Assembly: GCA_036652035.1 (NCBI GenBank)
Contig: JAVVWR010000009.1
Coordinates: 1 to 62,148 of the forward strand
Reading direction: 5' to 3'
Length of the DNA stretch: 62,148 bases
From: JAEZVV01 sp036652035
GTDB taxonomy: Bacteria > Pseudomonadota > Gammaproteobacteria > Burkholderiales > Burkholderiaceae_F
Shown one piece after another: positions 20,045 through 29,400 of the stretch. A program made the position numbers and the translations under genes. How positions within the stretch are numbered: position 1 is the first letter of the stretch; every line of letters begins with the position of its first letter. The notes under the pieces are model-generated. The model had not been told where the DNA came from. It did no database searches and saw only the letters and a program-made list of their open reading frames with translations.

Positions 20045-21742
20045 ATGTCAACCGTAGCCAACCAACCCGCTCCCGAATCGTTCGCCGCGCTATTCGCGGA
20101 AAGCCTCGCCCGCCAAGAAATGAAGCAGGGCGAAGTGATCACCGCTGAAGTCGTTCGCGTCGACTACAACTTCGTCGTCGTCAATGCCGGTCTCAAGTCC
20201 GAGGCCTACATTCCGCTCGAGGAGTTCAAGGATGATCGCGGCGAACTCGCCGTCGAGCCGGGTGACTTCGTTTCCGTCGCCATCGAGTCCCTCGAAAACG
20301 GCTACGGCGACACCATCCTGTCGCGCGACAAGGCCAAGCGCCTGGCCGCCTGGATGAACCTCGAAAAGGCCCTGGAATCGGGCGAGCTCGTGATCGGCAC
20401 GATCACTGGCAAGGTCAAGGGCGGTCTGACCGTCATGACCAACGGCATCCGTGCCTTCCTGCCGGGTTCGCTGGTCGATACCCGTCCGGTCAAGGACACC
20501 ACGCCGTACGAAGGCAAGACCCTGGACTTCAAGGTCATCAAGCTCGACCGCAAGCGCAACAACGTGGTTGTCTCCCGCCGTGCGGTGGTCGAGGCGAGCA
20601 TGGGCGAAGAGCGCGCCAAGCTGCTCGAGACCCTCAAGGAAGGCGCCATCGTCAAGGGCGTCGTCAAGAACATCACCGACTACGGTGCGTTCGTTGACCT
20701 GGGCGGCATCGACGGCCTGCTGCACATCACCGACCTGGCCTGGCGTCGCGTGCGTCACCCCAGCGAAGTGGTGCAGGTTGGTCAGGAACTGACCGCCAAG
20801 GTCCTCAAGTTCGACCAGGAAAAGAACCGCGTCTCGCTGGGCGTCAAGCAGCTGGGCGAAGATCCGTGGGTTGGCATCGGCCGTCGTTACCCGCAGAGCA
20901 CCCGTCTGTTCGGCAAGGTCACCAACATCACCGACTACGGCTCGTTTGTTGAGATCGAAGCCGGCATCGAAGGTCTGGTGCACGTCTCCGAAATGGACTG
21001 GACCAACAAGAACGTCGACCCGAAGAAGGTTGTCCAGCTGGGCGACGAAGTCGAAGTCATGGTCCTCGAGATCGACGAAGACCGCCGCCGCATCTCGCTC
21101 GGCATGAAGCAGTGCAAGGCCAACCCCTGGGAAGATTTCTCGATCTCCCACAAGAAGGGCGACAAGGTTCACGGCCAGATCAAGTCGATCACCGATTTCG
21201 GCGTGTTCATCGGCCTGCCCGGTGGTATCGACGGTCTGGTTCACCTGTCCGACCTGTCGTGGACCGAGCCGGGCGAAGAAGCCGTGCGCAAGTACAAGAA
21301 GGGCGACGACCTCGAAGCCGTGGTCCTGGCGATCGACACCGAGCGCGAGCGCATCTCGCTGGGTATCAAGCAGATGGGCGGGGATCCGTTCAACAGCTTC
21401 GCCGGCACCCACGAAAAGGGTTCGATTGTCACCGGCACGGTCAAGTCGGTTGACGCCAAGGGCGCCGTGGTTGACCTGGGTGGCGACACCGAGGGCTACC
21501 TGCGTGCTTCGGAGATCTCTCCGGACCGCGTTGAAGACGCTCGCACCCAGATCAAGGAAGGCGACACCGTCACCGCCCTGATCATCAACGTCGATCGCAA
21601 GACCCGCAGCATTCAGCTCTCGATCAAGGCCAAGGATCACGCCGAGACCTCGGAGACGATGCAGCGCATGGCGCAAGACGCGCAGTCAGGCACGACCAAC
21701 CTGGGCGCGCTGCTGAAGGCCAAGCTCGACCAGAGCAAGTAA
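20045..21742 (+). CDS. rpsA: 30S ribosomal protein S1
   Basis: A 565-residue protein with six S1 RNA-binding repeats; the last four contain clear copies of the pattern G-x-V-x-x-I-T-D-Y/F-G-x-F-V (KNITDYGAFVDLGG, TNITDYGSFVEIEA, KSITDFGVFIGLPG, KSVDAKGAVVDLGG). It unfolds and docks mRNA on the 30S subunit. No good Shine-Dalgarno precedes the ATG (only GAGA at about -15), reminiscent of the E. coli rpsA leader, where S1 autoregulates its own translation. It is separated from cmk by a terminator and followed by ihfB 12 bases on. Confidence 0.98.
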   Translation: MSTVANQPAPESFAALFAESLARQEMKQGEVITAEVVRVDYNFVVVNAGLKSEAYIPLEEFKDDRGELAVEPGDFVSVAIESLENGYGDTILSRDKAKRLAAWMNLEKALESGELVIGTITGKVKGGLTVMTNGIRAFLPGSLVDTRPVKDTTPYEGKTLDFKVIKLDRKRNNVVVSRRAVVEASMGEERAKLLETLKEGAIVKGVVKNITDYGAFVDLGGIDGLLHITDLAWRRVRHPSEVVQVGQELTAKVLKFDQEKNRVSLGVKQLGEDPWVGIGRRYPQSTRLFGKVTNITDYGSFVEIEAGIEGLVHVSEMDWTNKNVDPKKVVQLGDEVEVMVLEIDEDRRRISLGMKQCKANPWEDFSISHKKGDKVHGQIKSITDFGVFIGLPGGIDGLVHLSDLSWTEPGEEAVRKYKKGDDLEAVVLAIDTERERISLGIKQMGGDPFNSFAGTHEKGSIVTGTVKSVDAKGAVVDLGGDTEGYLRASEISPDRVEDARTQIKEGDTVTALIINVDRKTRSIQLSIKAKDHAETSETMQRMAQDAQSGTTNLGALLKAKLDQSK

Positions 21743-21754
21743 GAGCGGAGACTC

Positions 21755-22099
21755 ATGGTCAACGCCATGACGAAGTCCGAATTGATCGAGCGACTGTCAG
21801 AGCGCAACCCGCGCCTGGCAGCGCGCGACGCCGATGAGGCGGTCAAGACGATTCTCGATGCGATGACGGTGGCTCTGTCGACCGGCAGCCGGATCGAGAT
21901 CCGTGGTTTTGGCAGTTTCTCTCTGAACTTCCGGCCGCCGCGAGTGGGGCGCAATCCCAAGAGCGGTGACCGGGTTCAGGTGCCTGCCAAGCATGTGCCG
22001 CATTTCAAGGCGGGTAAGGAACTGCGCGAGCGCGTTGATGCGCTGGCTGCCAGTGGCTTGCCGATCCAGCCCGACTTCGACTCTGCTGCGGAGCACTAA
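21755..22099 (+). CDS. ihfB: Integration host factor subunit beta
   Basis: A 114-residue DNA-bending protein that pairs with IhfA. It has MTKSELIERLSERNP, IEIRGFGSFSLNFR and the beta-arm GRNPKSGDRVQVPAKHVPHFKAGKELRERV. I keep the ATG at 21755 because GGAG lies 5 bases before it; the internal ATG at 21767 (MTKSEL, the usual family N terminus) has no ribosome site. It ends with an extra 15-residue tail beyond ERVDAL. It lies downstream of rpsA, the standard order, and is followed by a strong terminator. Confidence 0.96.
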   Translation: MVNAMTKSELIERLSERNPRLAARDADEAVKTILDAMTVALSTGSRIEIRGFGSFSLNFRPPRVGRNPKSGDRVQVPAKHVPHFKAGKELRERVDALAASGLPIQPDFDSAAEH

Positions 22100-22117
22100 A
22101 CCGTTCCGTTGCCTTGA

Positions 22118-22147
22118 AGGCCGCAGGTTTGTCCTGCGGCCTTTTTC
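22118..22147 (+). terminator. rpsA-ihfB terminator
   Basis: AGGCCGCAGG and CCTGCGGCCT form a perfect 10-bp stem with loop TTTGT, followed by TTTTTCTTT. Confidence 0.93.
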
Positions 22148-22158
22148 TTTGGGCGGCT

Positions 22159-22164
22159 TACAAT
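22159..22164 (+). promoter_or_regulatory. Possible -10 element for lapA-lapB
   Basis: TACAAT (5 of 6 to consensus) lies just after the ihfB terminator and 26 bases before the lapA ATG. No -35 is recognisable. The lapA start has no Shine-Dalgarno. Confidence 0.35.
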
Positions 22165-22190
22165 CGTCGCCAATCTTTTGGGCTCCTGTC

Positions 22191-22523
22191 ATGAAAGCGC
22201 TTGCACGGTTTATCCGCTGGCTTCTGTTTGCCGCCTTTTTCCTGCTCGCTTTCTGGTTTGCGCTGAAAAACGCAACACCGGTTCCTCTGGTCCTGACCAA
22301 CGAAGTGCGCTGGGATCAGGTGCCCCTCATCTTCATCATCCTGCTCTCGCTTTGTGCGGGGGTGCTGCTTGGCGCGCTCGCCGCGGCCCCTGCGATCTTT
22401 CGTCTGCGGCGTGAACTGGCGCGACTGGCTCATGCCTGCGGTCCAGCGCACGCCCCCGAGCCCGCCACCGAACGGGCCGCCGAAGCGGCCCGTCACGCCG
22501 GCGCGGTGGGGCAGGACTCCTGA
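22191..22523 (+). CDS. lapA: LapA-domain (DUF1049) inner-membrane protein
   Basis: A 110-residue protein with two transmembrane helices (about 9-24 and 43-65) separated by the family motif LKNATPVPLVLTNEVRWDQVPLIFII. The cytoplasmic tail is rich in Ala, Pro and Glu. LapA works with LapB in lipopolysaccharide assembly and LpxC turnover in E. coli. It is followed 12 bases later by lapB, the standard pair. Confidence 0.88.
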   Translation: MKALARFIRWLLFAAFFLLAFWFALKNATPVPLVLTNEVRWDQVPLIFIILLSLCAGVLLGALAAAPAIFRLRRELARLAHACGPAHAPEPATERAAEAARHAGAVGQDS

Positions 22524-22535
22524 GATAAACACCTG

Positions 22536-23702
22536 ATGGAATTCGAACTCTGGTATCTCGCCGCCTTGCCGCTGCTTTTTGTGGCCGGCTGGTGGTTGCG
22601 TGGCTTTGACTCAAAGCAGCGCGAGGCCAATGGCACCCAGCCGGCGGGCTATTACCGCGGTCTCAATCTTTTGCTCAACGACCAGCCGGACAAGGCCATC
22701 GACGCCTTCATCGAGGTGGTCAAGCTCGACCCCGAGACGATCGAGTTGCACCATGCTCTGGGCAATCTGTTTCGCCGTCGCGGCGAATTCGATCGGGCGG
22801 TGCGAATCCATAACCACCTTCTGAATCGCGCCGACCTGCCGGTCGCCGAGCGCTCGCGCGCGCTGGCCGAGTTAGGGCACGACTACATGAAGGGGGGCTT
22901 GCTCGATCGCGCCGAGGACAGTTTTGTTCGGCTTGCCGAAGACAGCCATTACCGGTTCGACGCCTTGCGTGCCCTCCTTCGCATCTATCAGATGGAGCGC
23001 GAGTGGGAGCATGCGATCGACACCGCGCAAAAGCTCGAGCGCGAAGCGGGCGAGTCGCACCAGGTCCAGATGGCGCACTTCCATTGCGAACTCGCCGACA
23101 AGCTGCTTGCGCGCGGCCAGCTCGACGAGGCGCAGGCGCAGGTCGAGCTCGCGCTCGTCGTCAATCGCAAGTCCGCTCGCGCCCTGGTCGCGGCGGGCGA
23201 TATCGCAGCCAAGCAGGGCGATTTCGCCGCAGCGATGCAGCTCTGGCGCAAGATCGAAGCGGTGGCGCCGGAATACGTGCCGATGGTGGTGCCGCGCATG
23301 GCCGAGGTGCTGGCTGGCAGTGATCAGCGCGAAGACGCGCTCAACCTGCTGCGGCGCGCTCTGCATGACACGCCGTCGATCGATCTGCTCGAGATTGCTG
23401 CGCGCCGCACCAGCGAGTGGGAAGGCGCGTTGGCGGCCGAAGCCCTGGTGAGCGACGAACTGCGCCGTCGCCCGTCGCTGCTGGGTTTTGAGAAGCTGGT
23501 CGATGCCCGCCTGGCGGCGCGGGGCGATGACGACGAGCTCAAGCTGCTGCGCTCTTTGCTGCATTCGCACTCGCGCAAGCTGGCCCGCTATCGCTGCGGC
23601 AAGTGCGGCTTCCGTGCGCGCGAGTTCCACTGGCAATGCCCGGGTTGCAGCAGCTGGGACAGCTACCCGCCGCGTCGTATCGAAGAACTCGAAGCGGCAT
23701 GA
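22536..23702 (+). CDS. lapB: Lipopolysaccharide assembly protein LapB
   Basis: A 388-residue protein with one N-terminal helix (LWYLAALPLLFVAGWWLRG), a series of TPR repeats (first GYYRGLNLLLNDQPDKAIDAF) and a C-terminal rubredoxin-like zinc site Cys354, Cys357, Cys368, Cys371 (CGKCGF and CPGCSSW). In E. coli the protein brings LpxC to FtsH for degradation and so balances LPS and phospholipid; ftsH is also in this window. Its stop codon overlaps the next ATG (ATGA). Confidence 0.94.
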   Translation: MEFELWYLAALPLLFVAGWWLRGFDSKQREANGTQPAGYYRGLNLLLNDQPDKAIDAFIEVVKLDPETIELHHALGNLFRRRGEFDRAVRIHNHLLNRADLPVAERSRALAELGHDYMKGGLLDRAEDSFVRLAEDSHYRFDALRALLRIYQMEREWEHAIDTAQKLEREAGESHQVQMAHFHCELADKLLARGQLDEAQAQVELALVVNRKSARALVAAGDIAAKQGDFAAAMQLWRKIEAVAPEYVPMVVPRMAEVLAGSDQREDALNLLRRALHDTPSIDLLEIAARRTSEWEGALAAEALVSDELRRRPSLLGFEKLVDARLAARGDDDELKLLRSLLHSHSRKLARYRCGKCGFRAREFHWQCPGCSSWDSYPPRRIEELEAA

Positions 23703-24013
23703 GACAGCGGCTGCTACGCGGATTGGCGATCGCTCTGGCCGTGCTGCCGCTGGCCGCGGCCGCGCTGGAAATCAATGACGCGAGTCGCGCGCAACTCGAG
23801 CGTCTCGATGGCGTGGGTGTTGCAACAGCCGCCCGCATCCTCGATGAACGTGAACGCGGCGGCAATTTTCGCGACTGGATCGACCTTGCCCAGCGCGTGC
23901 CAGGCCTGCGCGGTCGAAACCTCGAGCGCCTCAAGCGGCAGGATTTGACCGTTGGCGGACAGCCTGCGACCTTTGATACGCGCTCGCGCGCGCAGTCCAG
24001 GACCTCTCAATGA
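23699..24013 (+). CDS. ComEA-like secreted helix-hairpin-helix DNA-binding protein
   Basis: A 104-residue protein: signal peptide MRQRLLRGLAIALAVLPLAAAA followed by one helix-hairpin-helix unit (EINDASRAQLERLDGVGVATAARILDERERGGNF) and a second partial one (VPGLRGRNLERLKRQDL). Such proteins bind incoming DNA in the periplasm during competence. A competence role fits the pilus genes 1.5 kb away but is inference. The ATG overlaps lapB, and the stop overlaps cysM by ATGA, so it is translationally locked in the lapB-cysM run. Confidence 0.8.
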   Translation: MRQRLLRGLAIALAVLPLAAAALEINDASRAQLERLDGVGVATAARILDERERGGNFRDWIDLAQRVPGLRGRNLERLKRQDLTVGGQPATFDTRSRAQSRTSQ

Positions 24014-24942
24014 TGAATGCGCGTCAATCCCAGCGCGGCCTCGCTCCTAGCATTGATCAGACCATCGGCAACACGCCTCTGGTGCGCCTGCAGCGCGTGC
24101 CGGGTGAGCTCGCCGTGGCGCGCGGCAATCGCATCCTCGGCAAGCTCGAGGGCAGCAACCCTGGCGGTTCGGTCAAGGACCGTCCCGCTCTGTCGATGAT
24201 CCAGCGCGCCGAGGAGCGCGGTGAGATCAAGCCGGGCGATCGGCTGATCGAAGCCACCAGCGGCAATACCGGCATTGCCTTGGCGATGATCGCGGCGATG
24301 AAGGGCTACCGCATGACTCTGATCATGCCGGACAACCTGAGCGCCGAGCGCCGCGCGTCGATGCGGGCCTACGGCGCCGAGCTGATCCTCACGCCGGCCG
24401 CCGCGGGTGGCATGGAATACGCCCGCGATCTGGCGATCGAGATGCAGGCCGCGGGGCAAGGGCGGGTGCTTGACCAGTTCGCTAACCCAGACAACCCGCG
24501 CGCGCACTATGAGACCACCGGCCCGGAGCTGTGGCGGGACACGGGTGGCACCCTCACGCACTTTGTCAGCGCGATGGGAACCACGGGCACCATCATGGGG
24601 GTGAGCCGTTACCTGAAGGAAGTCTCGCCCGCGGTCCAGATCATCGGGGCGCAGCCGGCCGAGGGTTCGAGCATTCCCGGGATTCGCAAATGGCCTGCCG
24701 CCTACCTGCCGGCGATCTTCGATCCGGGCCGGGTCGATCGGATCGAAGCGGTCAGCCAGGCCGAGGCGGAAGCCATGGCGCGGCGCCTGGCCGCCGAGGA
24801 AGGCATCTTCTGCGGCATCTCGGCCGCCGGTGCCTGCGTCATTGCCTTGCGACTGGCGATGGAATTAGAGAACGCAACCATCGCTTTCATCGTGTGTGAC
24901 CGTGGCGATCGCTATCTTTCGACTGGAGTTTTCCCCGCGTAA
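24010..24942 (+). CDS. cysM: Cysteine synthase B
   Basis: A 310-residue PLP enzyme making cysteine from O-acetylserine and sulfide or thiosulfate. It has the PLP lysine Lys56 in LEGSNPGGSVKDRPA, the SGNTG loop in IEATSGNTGIALA, and the phosphate-binding GTTGTIMG. The shorter length and the segment IRKWPAAYLPAIFDP identify CysM rather than CysK. The ATG overlaps the preceding HHH gene; a second ATG is adjacent. Confidence 0.95.
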   Translation: MMNARQSQRGLAPSIDQTIGNTPLVRLQRVPGELAVARGNRILGKLEGSNPGGSVKDRPALSMIQRAEERGEIKPGDRLIEATSGNTGIALAMIAAMKGYRMTLIMPDNLSAERRASMRAYGAELILTPAAAGGMEYARDLAIEMQAAGQGRVLDQFANPDNPRAHYETTGPELWRDTGGTLTHFVSAMGTTGTIMGVSRYLKEVSPAVQIIGAQPAEGSSIPGIRKWPAAYLPAIFDPGRVDRIEAVSQAEAEAMARRLAAEEGIFCGISAAGACVIALRLAMELENATIAFIVCDRGDRYLSTGVFPA

Positions 24943-25103
24943 GGTGGCGATTGGCCCGTCAGGGACCCATGCGAACGGCAGAATAGCTGCCAAGGCCGCG
25001 CACAAGACTGGCGCAGCCATTTCGCACCGCCACGAATTCCATCAGAGGGGCCTGCGCGCCGGCGCTCCTGTGGCGATTCGTGGTCTGGCTAAAAGGAGAA
25101 AAA

Positions 25104-25451
25104 ATGAGTGGATTGCCAAAGTGTCCCCAATGTTCGTCCGAGTTCACCTATGAAGACGGCGCCATGTATGTGTGCCCCGAGTGCGGGCACGAGTGGTCGA
25201 AGGACGCCGCCGCCGAAACCACGGGCGAGAGCGATGGACGGGTCGTCAAGGATGCCAACGGCAATCTCCTGGTCGATGGCGACGCCGTGACCGTCATCAA
25301 GGATCTGAAGGTCAAGGGGTCGTCCTCCGTCGTGAAGGTCGGCACCAAGGTCAAGAACATCCGCCTGGTCGAAGGCGATCACAACATCGACTGCAAGATC
25401 GACGGGATCGGCGCGATGAAGCTCAAGTCGGAGTTCGTGAAGAAATCCTAA
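25104..25451 (+). CDS. yjdM: YjdM/PhnA-family zinc-ribbon protein
   Basis: A 115-residue protein. The N-terminal zinc ribbon has Cys7, Cys10, Cys24 and Cys27 (CPQC and CPECGHEW); the C-terminal PhnA/YjdM beta domain has VVKDANGNLLVDGDAVTVIKDLKVKGSS and GAMKLKSEFVKKS. The family was once linked to phosphonate use but its role is unsettled. AAGGAG lies 7 bases before the ATG. The 161 bases between cysM and this gene hold nothing I can name. Confidence 0.9.
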   Translation: MSGLPKCPQCSSEFTYEDGAMYVCPECGHEWSKDAAAETTGESDGRVVKDANGNLLVDGDAVTVIKDLKVKGSSSVVKVGTKVKNIRLVEGDHNIDCKIDGIGAMKLKSEFVKKS

Positions 25452-25505
25452 GCGCTGTTGCCGCGGCGGCAGCGCGCGATCGCTGCGCTTGGGCCGCGAG
25501 CGATC

Positions 25506-26015
25506 TCAAGGTTCGCGGCAGGTTCGGCTGCGCACTGACCTGACCATGCCGAGCGCGGACAAACACACGGACCGTTCGTGGTGCCCTGCAGAGAATCGCA
25601 CCTGGCCACGCAGAAGGCTTACGCCGTCGGCGCCGCGGGCAAAACCACCGGGGAGAAAGATGATGCGATTGCCCCAGCCGGAACTGAAATCGATATCGAG
25701 TTGGGTTTCGGTAGGGGCGGAATACTGCATCAGGAGTTCATTGCCGGAATCCTCGACGCGGTGGACTTCCCAGCCTGAATTCCAGGTTTCTCCATCGCGG
25801 GGAACGACGCCGATGTTTTCTCCGCGCGCGCGAGCTTCGTTGCGGGCGAGGCTCAAGGCCTGGTGAAAATCGCTCGCGGCGTCCTGCACATTCTGGCGGC
25901 TGATCCAGTCGCTCAGGGCGGGGGCGGCGAAGCTGGCCAGCACAGCGCTGATGGTCAGCACGATCAGAAGTTCGATCAGGGTGAAACCGGCGCTGAGGCT
26001 TGATGAAGAACGCAT
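25506..26015 (-). CDS. fimT: Type IV minor pseudopilin FimT/GspH
   Basis: A 169-residue prepilin: short leader MRSSSSLSAG, the cleavage and methylation site G-FTLIELLIVLTISAVLASFAAPAL, then a globular domain with DFHQALSLARNEARARGENIGVVPR typical of FimT/GspH. It is the last gene of the minor-pilin run, 12 bases after pilE. FimT binds DNA in some transformable bacteria, but that is not visible here. It ends convergent with yjdM. Confidence 0.88.
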   Translation of the reverse strand: MRSSSSLSAGFTLIELLIVLTISAVLASFAAPALSDWISRQNVQDAASDFHQALSLARNEARARGENIGVVPRDGETWNSGWEVHRVEDSGNELLMQYSAPTETQLDIDFSSGWGNRIIFLPGGFARGADGVSLLRGQVRFSAGHHERSVCLSALGMVRSVRSRTCREP

Positions 26016-26027
26016 GGATGACGGTGC

Positions 26028-26492
26028 TTAGCGACGCCAGCAGGCCTCGGTCGAATCGGTGGCATTGATCAGGCCGCGCGTGCCGGTCGTGGTGAGTGTG
26101 AGGGTGCCGCAGCGGGGGTCCCGGAACCCGCTGCCACTGCCGTGGACGCCTGAGGGCTCGGCGCGCAGTTCAACGCATTGGGTGAGACTGCGGCCGGGGC
26201 ACGCCACAGCGCTCAAGCGGTAGTGGCTGGTGTCGGGGTTGTCGCCGGAAAAGTCCGCCATTCCAGCCGTGGGTGAGGCGGGAGAGAACTCGACATAGCG
26301 TTGGTTCGCGGTGTAGTAGCGCTCCATCGCTTGCAGCCCGCGTTGCAGAGCGGCGCGGCCCTCGGCGCGCTTGCTGCGATCGACGTACTGGGTGTAGGCC
26401 GGAATTGCCACGGCTGCGAGCAGGGCAACGATGCTCATGGCCACCAGTAGTTCGATCAGCGTGAAGCCGCGGGTATGGCGAGCGCGCCTCAT
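26028..26492 (-). CDS. pilE: Type IV minor pilin PilE
   Basis: A 154-residue prepilin starting at the ATG at 26492, which overlaps the pilY1 stop by ATGA and has AAGGA 9 bases upstream. The leader MRRARHTRG is followed by FTLIELLVAMSIVALLAAVAIPAYTQYVDRSKRAEGRAAL, with Glu5. Four cysteines in the globular part (CPG, QCVEL, PRCG, EACW) could form disulfides, including a C-terminal pilin loop. By position after pilY1 it is a minor pilin, not the major one. Confidence 0.88.
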   Translation of the reverse strand: MRRARHTRGFTLIELLVAMSIVALLAAVAIPAYTQYVDRSKRAEGRAALQRGLQAMERYYTANQRYVEFSPASPTAGMADFSGDNPDTSHYRLSAVACPGRSLTQCVELRAEPSGVHGSGSGFRDPRCGTLTLTTTGTRGLINATDSTEACWRR

Positions 26493-29400
26493 CGGGTCAA
26501 TTCCTTCCAGTTGATGATTTCGCGCCATCCCATTCGGCGCACCGAGCGCGATTGCTCGAAGAGATTGGAGATCGCCACGGTCGCTCCCGAGCCGATGTCG
26601 GCGGCGACTCCTGAGCCGAAGTCGATCACTACGTATTGATGGGTTTGTTGGCCGCGGCCCTGGCTGCCGATCTCGCCGTCGATCTGATTGACGCTGATCA
26701 GGATTGGGGCGCTCAGATAGCCCGTGCTGGAGATCGAGCGGGGCGTGCTGCAGACGGCCGATTCCAGTCCGCTAAGCGCATCCAGGCAGTAGCGCGCGGC
26801 GCTGCCATCGGCGCAGGGGTCGGCGCCAGGGATTGTCGAGTTAAACCGCAGCGTGCCTTCGCTGAGCAAGCCCTCGCTGAGCGATTGCTCGCCGCCGCTG
26901 GCATCGGGCAGATCGAGAACCCAGCCGGCGCGGTCCGGGTAGTTGAAGTCGGCCCCCTGAATCCGCGTCGAGTTGCCCGATCCCCGCACCTGACGCAGCG
27001 CGAGGTTCTGACGGGAATGGCCGCGTTGATCGCGATTGTGAACGGCATAAAAGGAGTGCGGTTCGGCGAAGGGGCCCGCGTTGTCGCCGACCTCGATCAT
27101 CTTGCCCGTGCCCACCATGACCAGAGCGCCGCCGCTGGGGCCGCGCGCGATCACCGGTTGGGCGGTGATCGCCTGGCGGGCGCCACTCGCACTGGTCGCT
27201 GTCAGCAAGGCCTGGCCGTTGAGGCCGAGCTTCCAGCGACTCTCGGTCGTGCCGGAAATATCGAAATTCCATACCCGGCCGCCAAGGTCGCCCGCATACA
27301 GGTCGGTGACGTGGCCCGACTGGTCGAAGACGGCCGCGGGTTGCGACAGGCCGGTCGCCATGTCGGGCAAGGCCGGGGTCGTGATCTTGAAATAGTTGCT
27401 GCCCAGACGCCAAGAATCGCCAGGGCGGCGATCGAGCCGCAGGAAAAAGAGCGCCCCGCGACCGTCGCCATTGGCCTCGCTGGCGGGGGCGCCGGCGCTC
27501 AACTGGTGGGCGCCGTAGCCGCTGGCGACGATCATGAACCAACGGGTCTGCTCGCCGACGCGGATCGGCGCGATGATCGGCTTGCCGGTGACATGGCCCA
27601 TGTCGCTGTCGTCAGCGGCAGTGAACTCCCACAACATCGAGTCCTCGTCGAAGTCGTCGGGATCGGTGATGTCGAGCGCGAAGACGCCCTTGAGCCCTGC
27701 GCCATAGCCTCCGACCAGCAGGCTGGCCCAGCCTGAACTCAGGCGGGCATCGCCGGCAACCAGCGGCGCATCGAGCAAGGGAAGGTGTCGGTAGCCGGGA
27801 TTGGTCAGGGCGGCGAGCTTGTCCAGCACGCTGGCGGGCAGGGCGGCGAAGCGTTCAATACCCGTGTGGGCGTCGAAACCATGAATCATTCCCGCGTTGG
27901 TGCCGGCATAGACCATGGCACGTCGGCTCTTGTGTGCGAGGACGAAGCCGGCATACCCGGGGAGATCAAGATTGGCTTGGGGAGGACCGACAGCCACCGG
28001 GGCTGAACCAATGATGTCGCCGATCAGCGAGCTGCGGCTGCGCTGGCGAAACGGCAGGGGAGACTCGGGGTCGGTGGACTCGTAATCGCGGCTGCCGCGC
28101 AGATAGGCCAGGCGCCGCTCGCCAAGTCCGTCGGGGCGTCCGCTCACAGGGTCGGTGTCGAGGGCACTGCGTTGGCTTGTATCCAGCTCGCTCCAATCAA
28201 ACTCGACGCCGTGGCTACCGCGCATCCCTAGCCAGAGGGCGCGACGTTCCGGCGCGGGAAGTTGTGACGAGGCACGCCAGAGCGGGGCTGGGTCGAGTGA
28301 AACCGTGCTCGTGGCCGTGTTGTAGCTCAAGCCGAAGGCCTCGAGTTCTCCGGCCCAGCCGCTGGCGTCGTAGTAAGGCACATAGACCCGACTCGGTTGA
28401 CTCTCGTCGATCACCATCGAGCCGGCGGCGATCGTGCCGCCGCCCAAGGAGCCGGTGGCCGATGCCACACGGGTGAAGGCGTCGCGTAGGAGTTGTTGGA
28501 GTCGGCTCGGGTTGTTGGCCTCCATGTAATTGCTGCGGTCGCCTGAAGCGCTGCCGACCAATCCGGCAATTTTGAGCGGACGTTTGTTGGCCACACCCGA
28601 CTCCATCACATTGATCGTGATGGTCGAAAAAGTCTGTTCACCCTCGGCGTTGCGATCGCCTGGGCGAGCGCCGTTGGGGCGAATGTCGCCGCGGCCATAC
28701 CACGCCAGGCCGGCGATGAAATTGCTCGACCCGTTGCCGACGCCAGTGTCCGCCGCCAGGTCGGAGGGAATGCTGGTGCCGATGCCGCCACGGCGTACCG
28801 CTTCGCGCCCGGCTGCGTTGGTCAGAGCGACGATGTCGAGGGCGTAAGCGTGATCGATCGCGCGTGGCCAGTCGAAGCTACCGTTGCCGCGGGTATTGCC
28901 GGGGATTTCATAGTCGGTGTGAGAGTTCTCATCCGAGATGCTGATGATGTAGTTGGGTTGGCGCGCGCACACCAGAGGATCGTCCCGCCATTCTTTATAA
29001 ACGGGAAAACCGCCGAGCATGCTCTCGCTGAGGCCCGCGGTGGCCTTGGTGGTGGGGCCGTCGCGGTGCCATTGCAGGTAGCGCACCACCTCGTAAAACA
29101 TTTCCGAGACCGGGTCGTACTGCTTGTAGGCCGCCTTCTTGCCGTCGAGGCTGCCAAAGTTATTGATGTAGTTGATCAATCCCGACTGGCTAACGGCGTC
29201 GGTGCGCGAGATTTGCCTCGGATTGAGATGGAATACGCCGTATTCGTCCCACTCGGCGTAGGGGTTGGCGCCGGCGTCGCCAAAGGTGGCGCTGTAGGTG
29301 CGCAGGCCGACATGGCCCAGGGGGTGGCGCAAGACCCCACCGTAACGATCGCGGTTTTGGTGGATCAAATAACCGAAGGCGCCAAAACGCATGTTGTCAG

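Noticed and set aside
20090..21676. 528-codon minus-strand open frame opposite rpsA
   Set aside because: Antisense shadow of the S1 repeats; its repeated pattern only mirrors the six S1 domains.
22118..22147. Small RNA gene after ihfB
   Set aside because: The structure is a plain terminator with T run directly after ihfB, and no independent promoter is needed to explain it.
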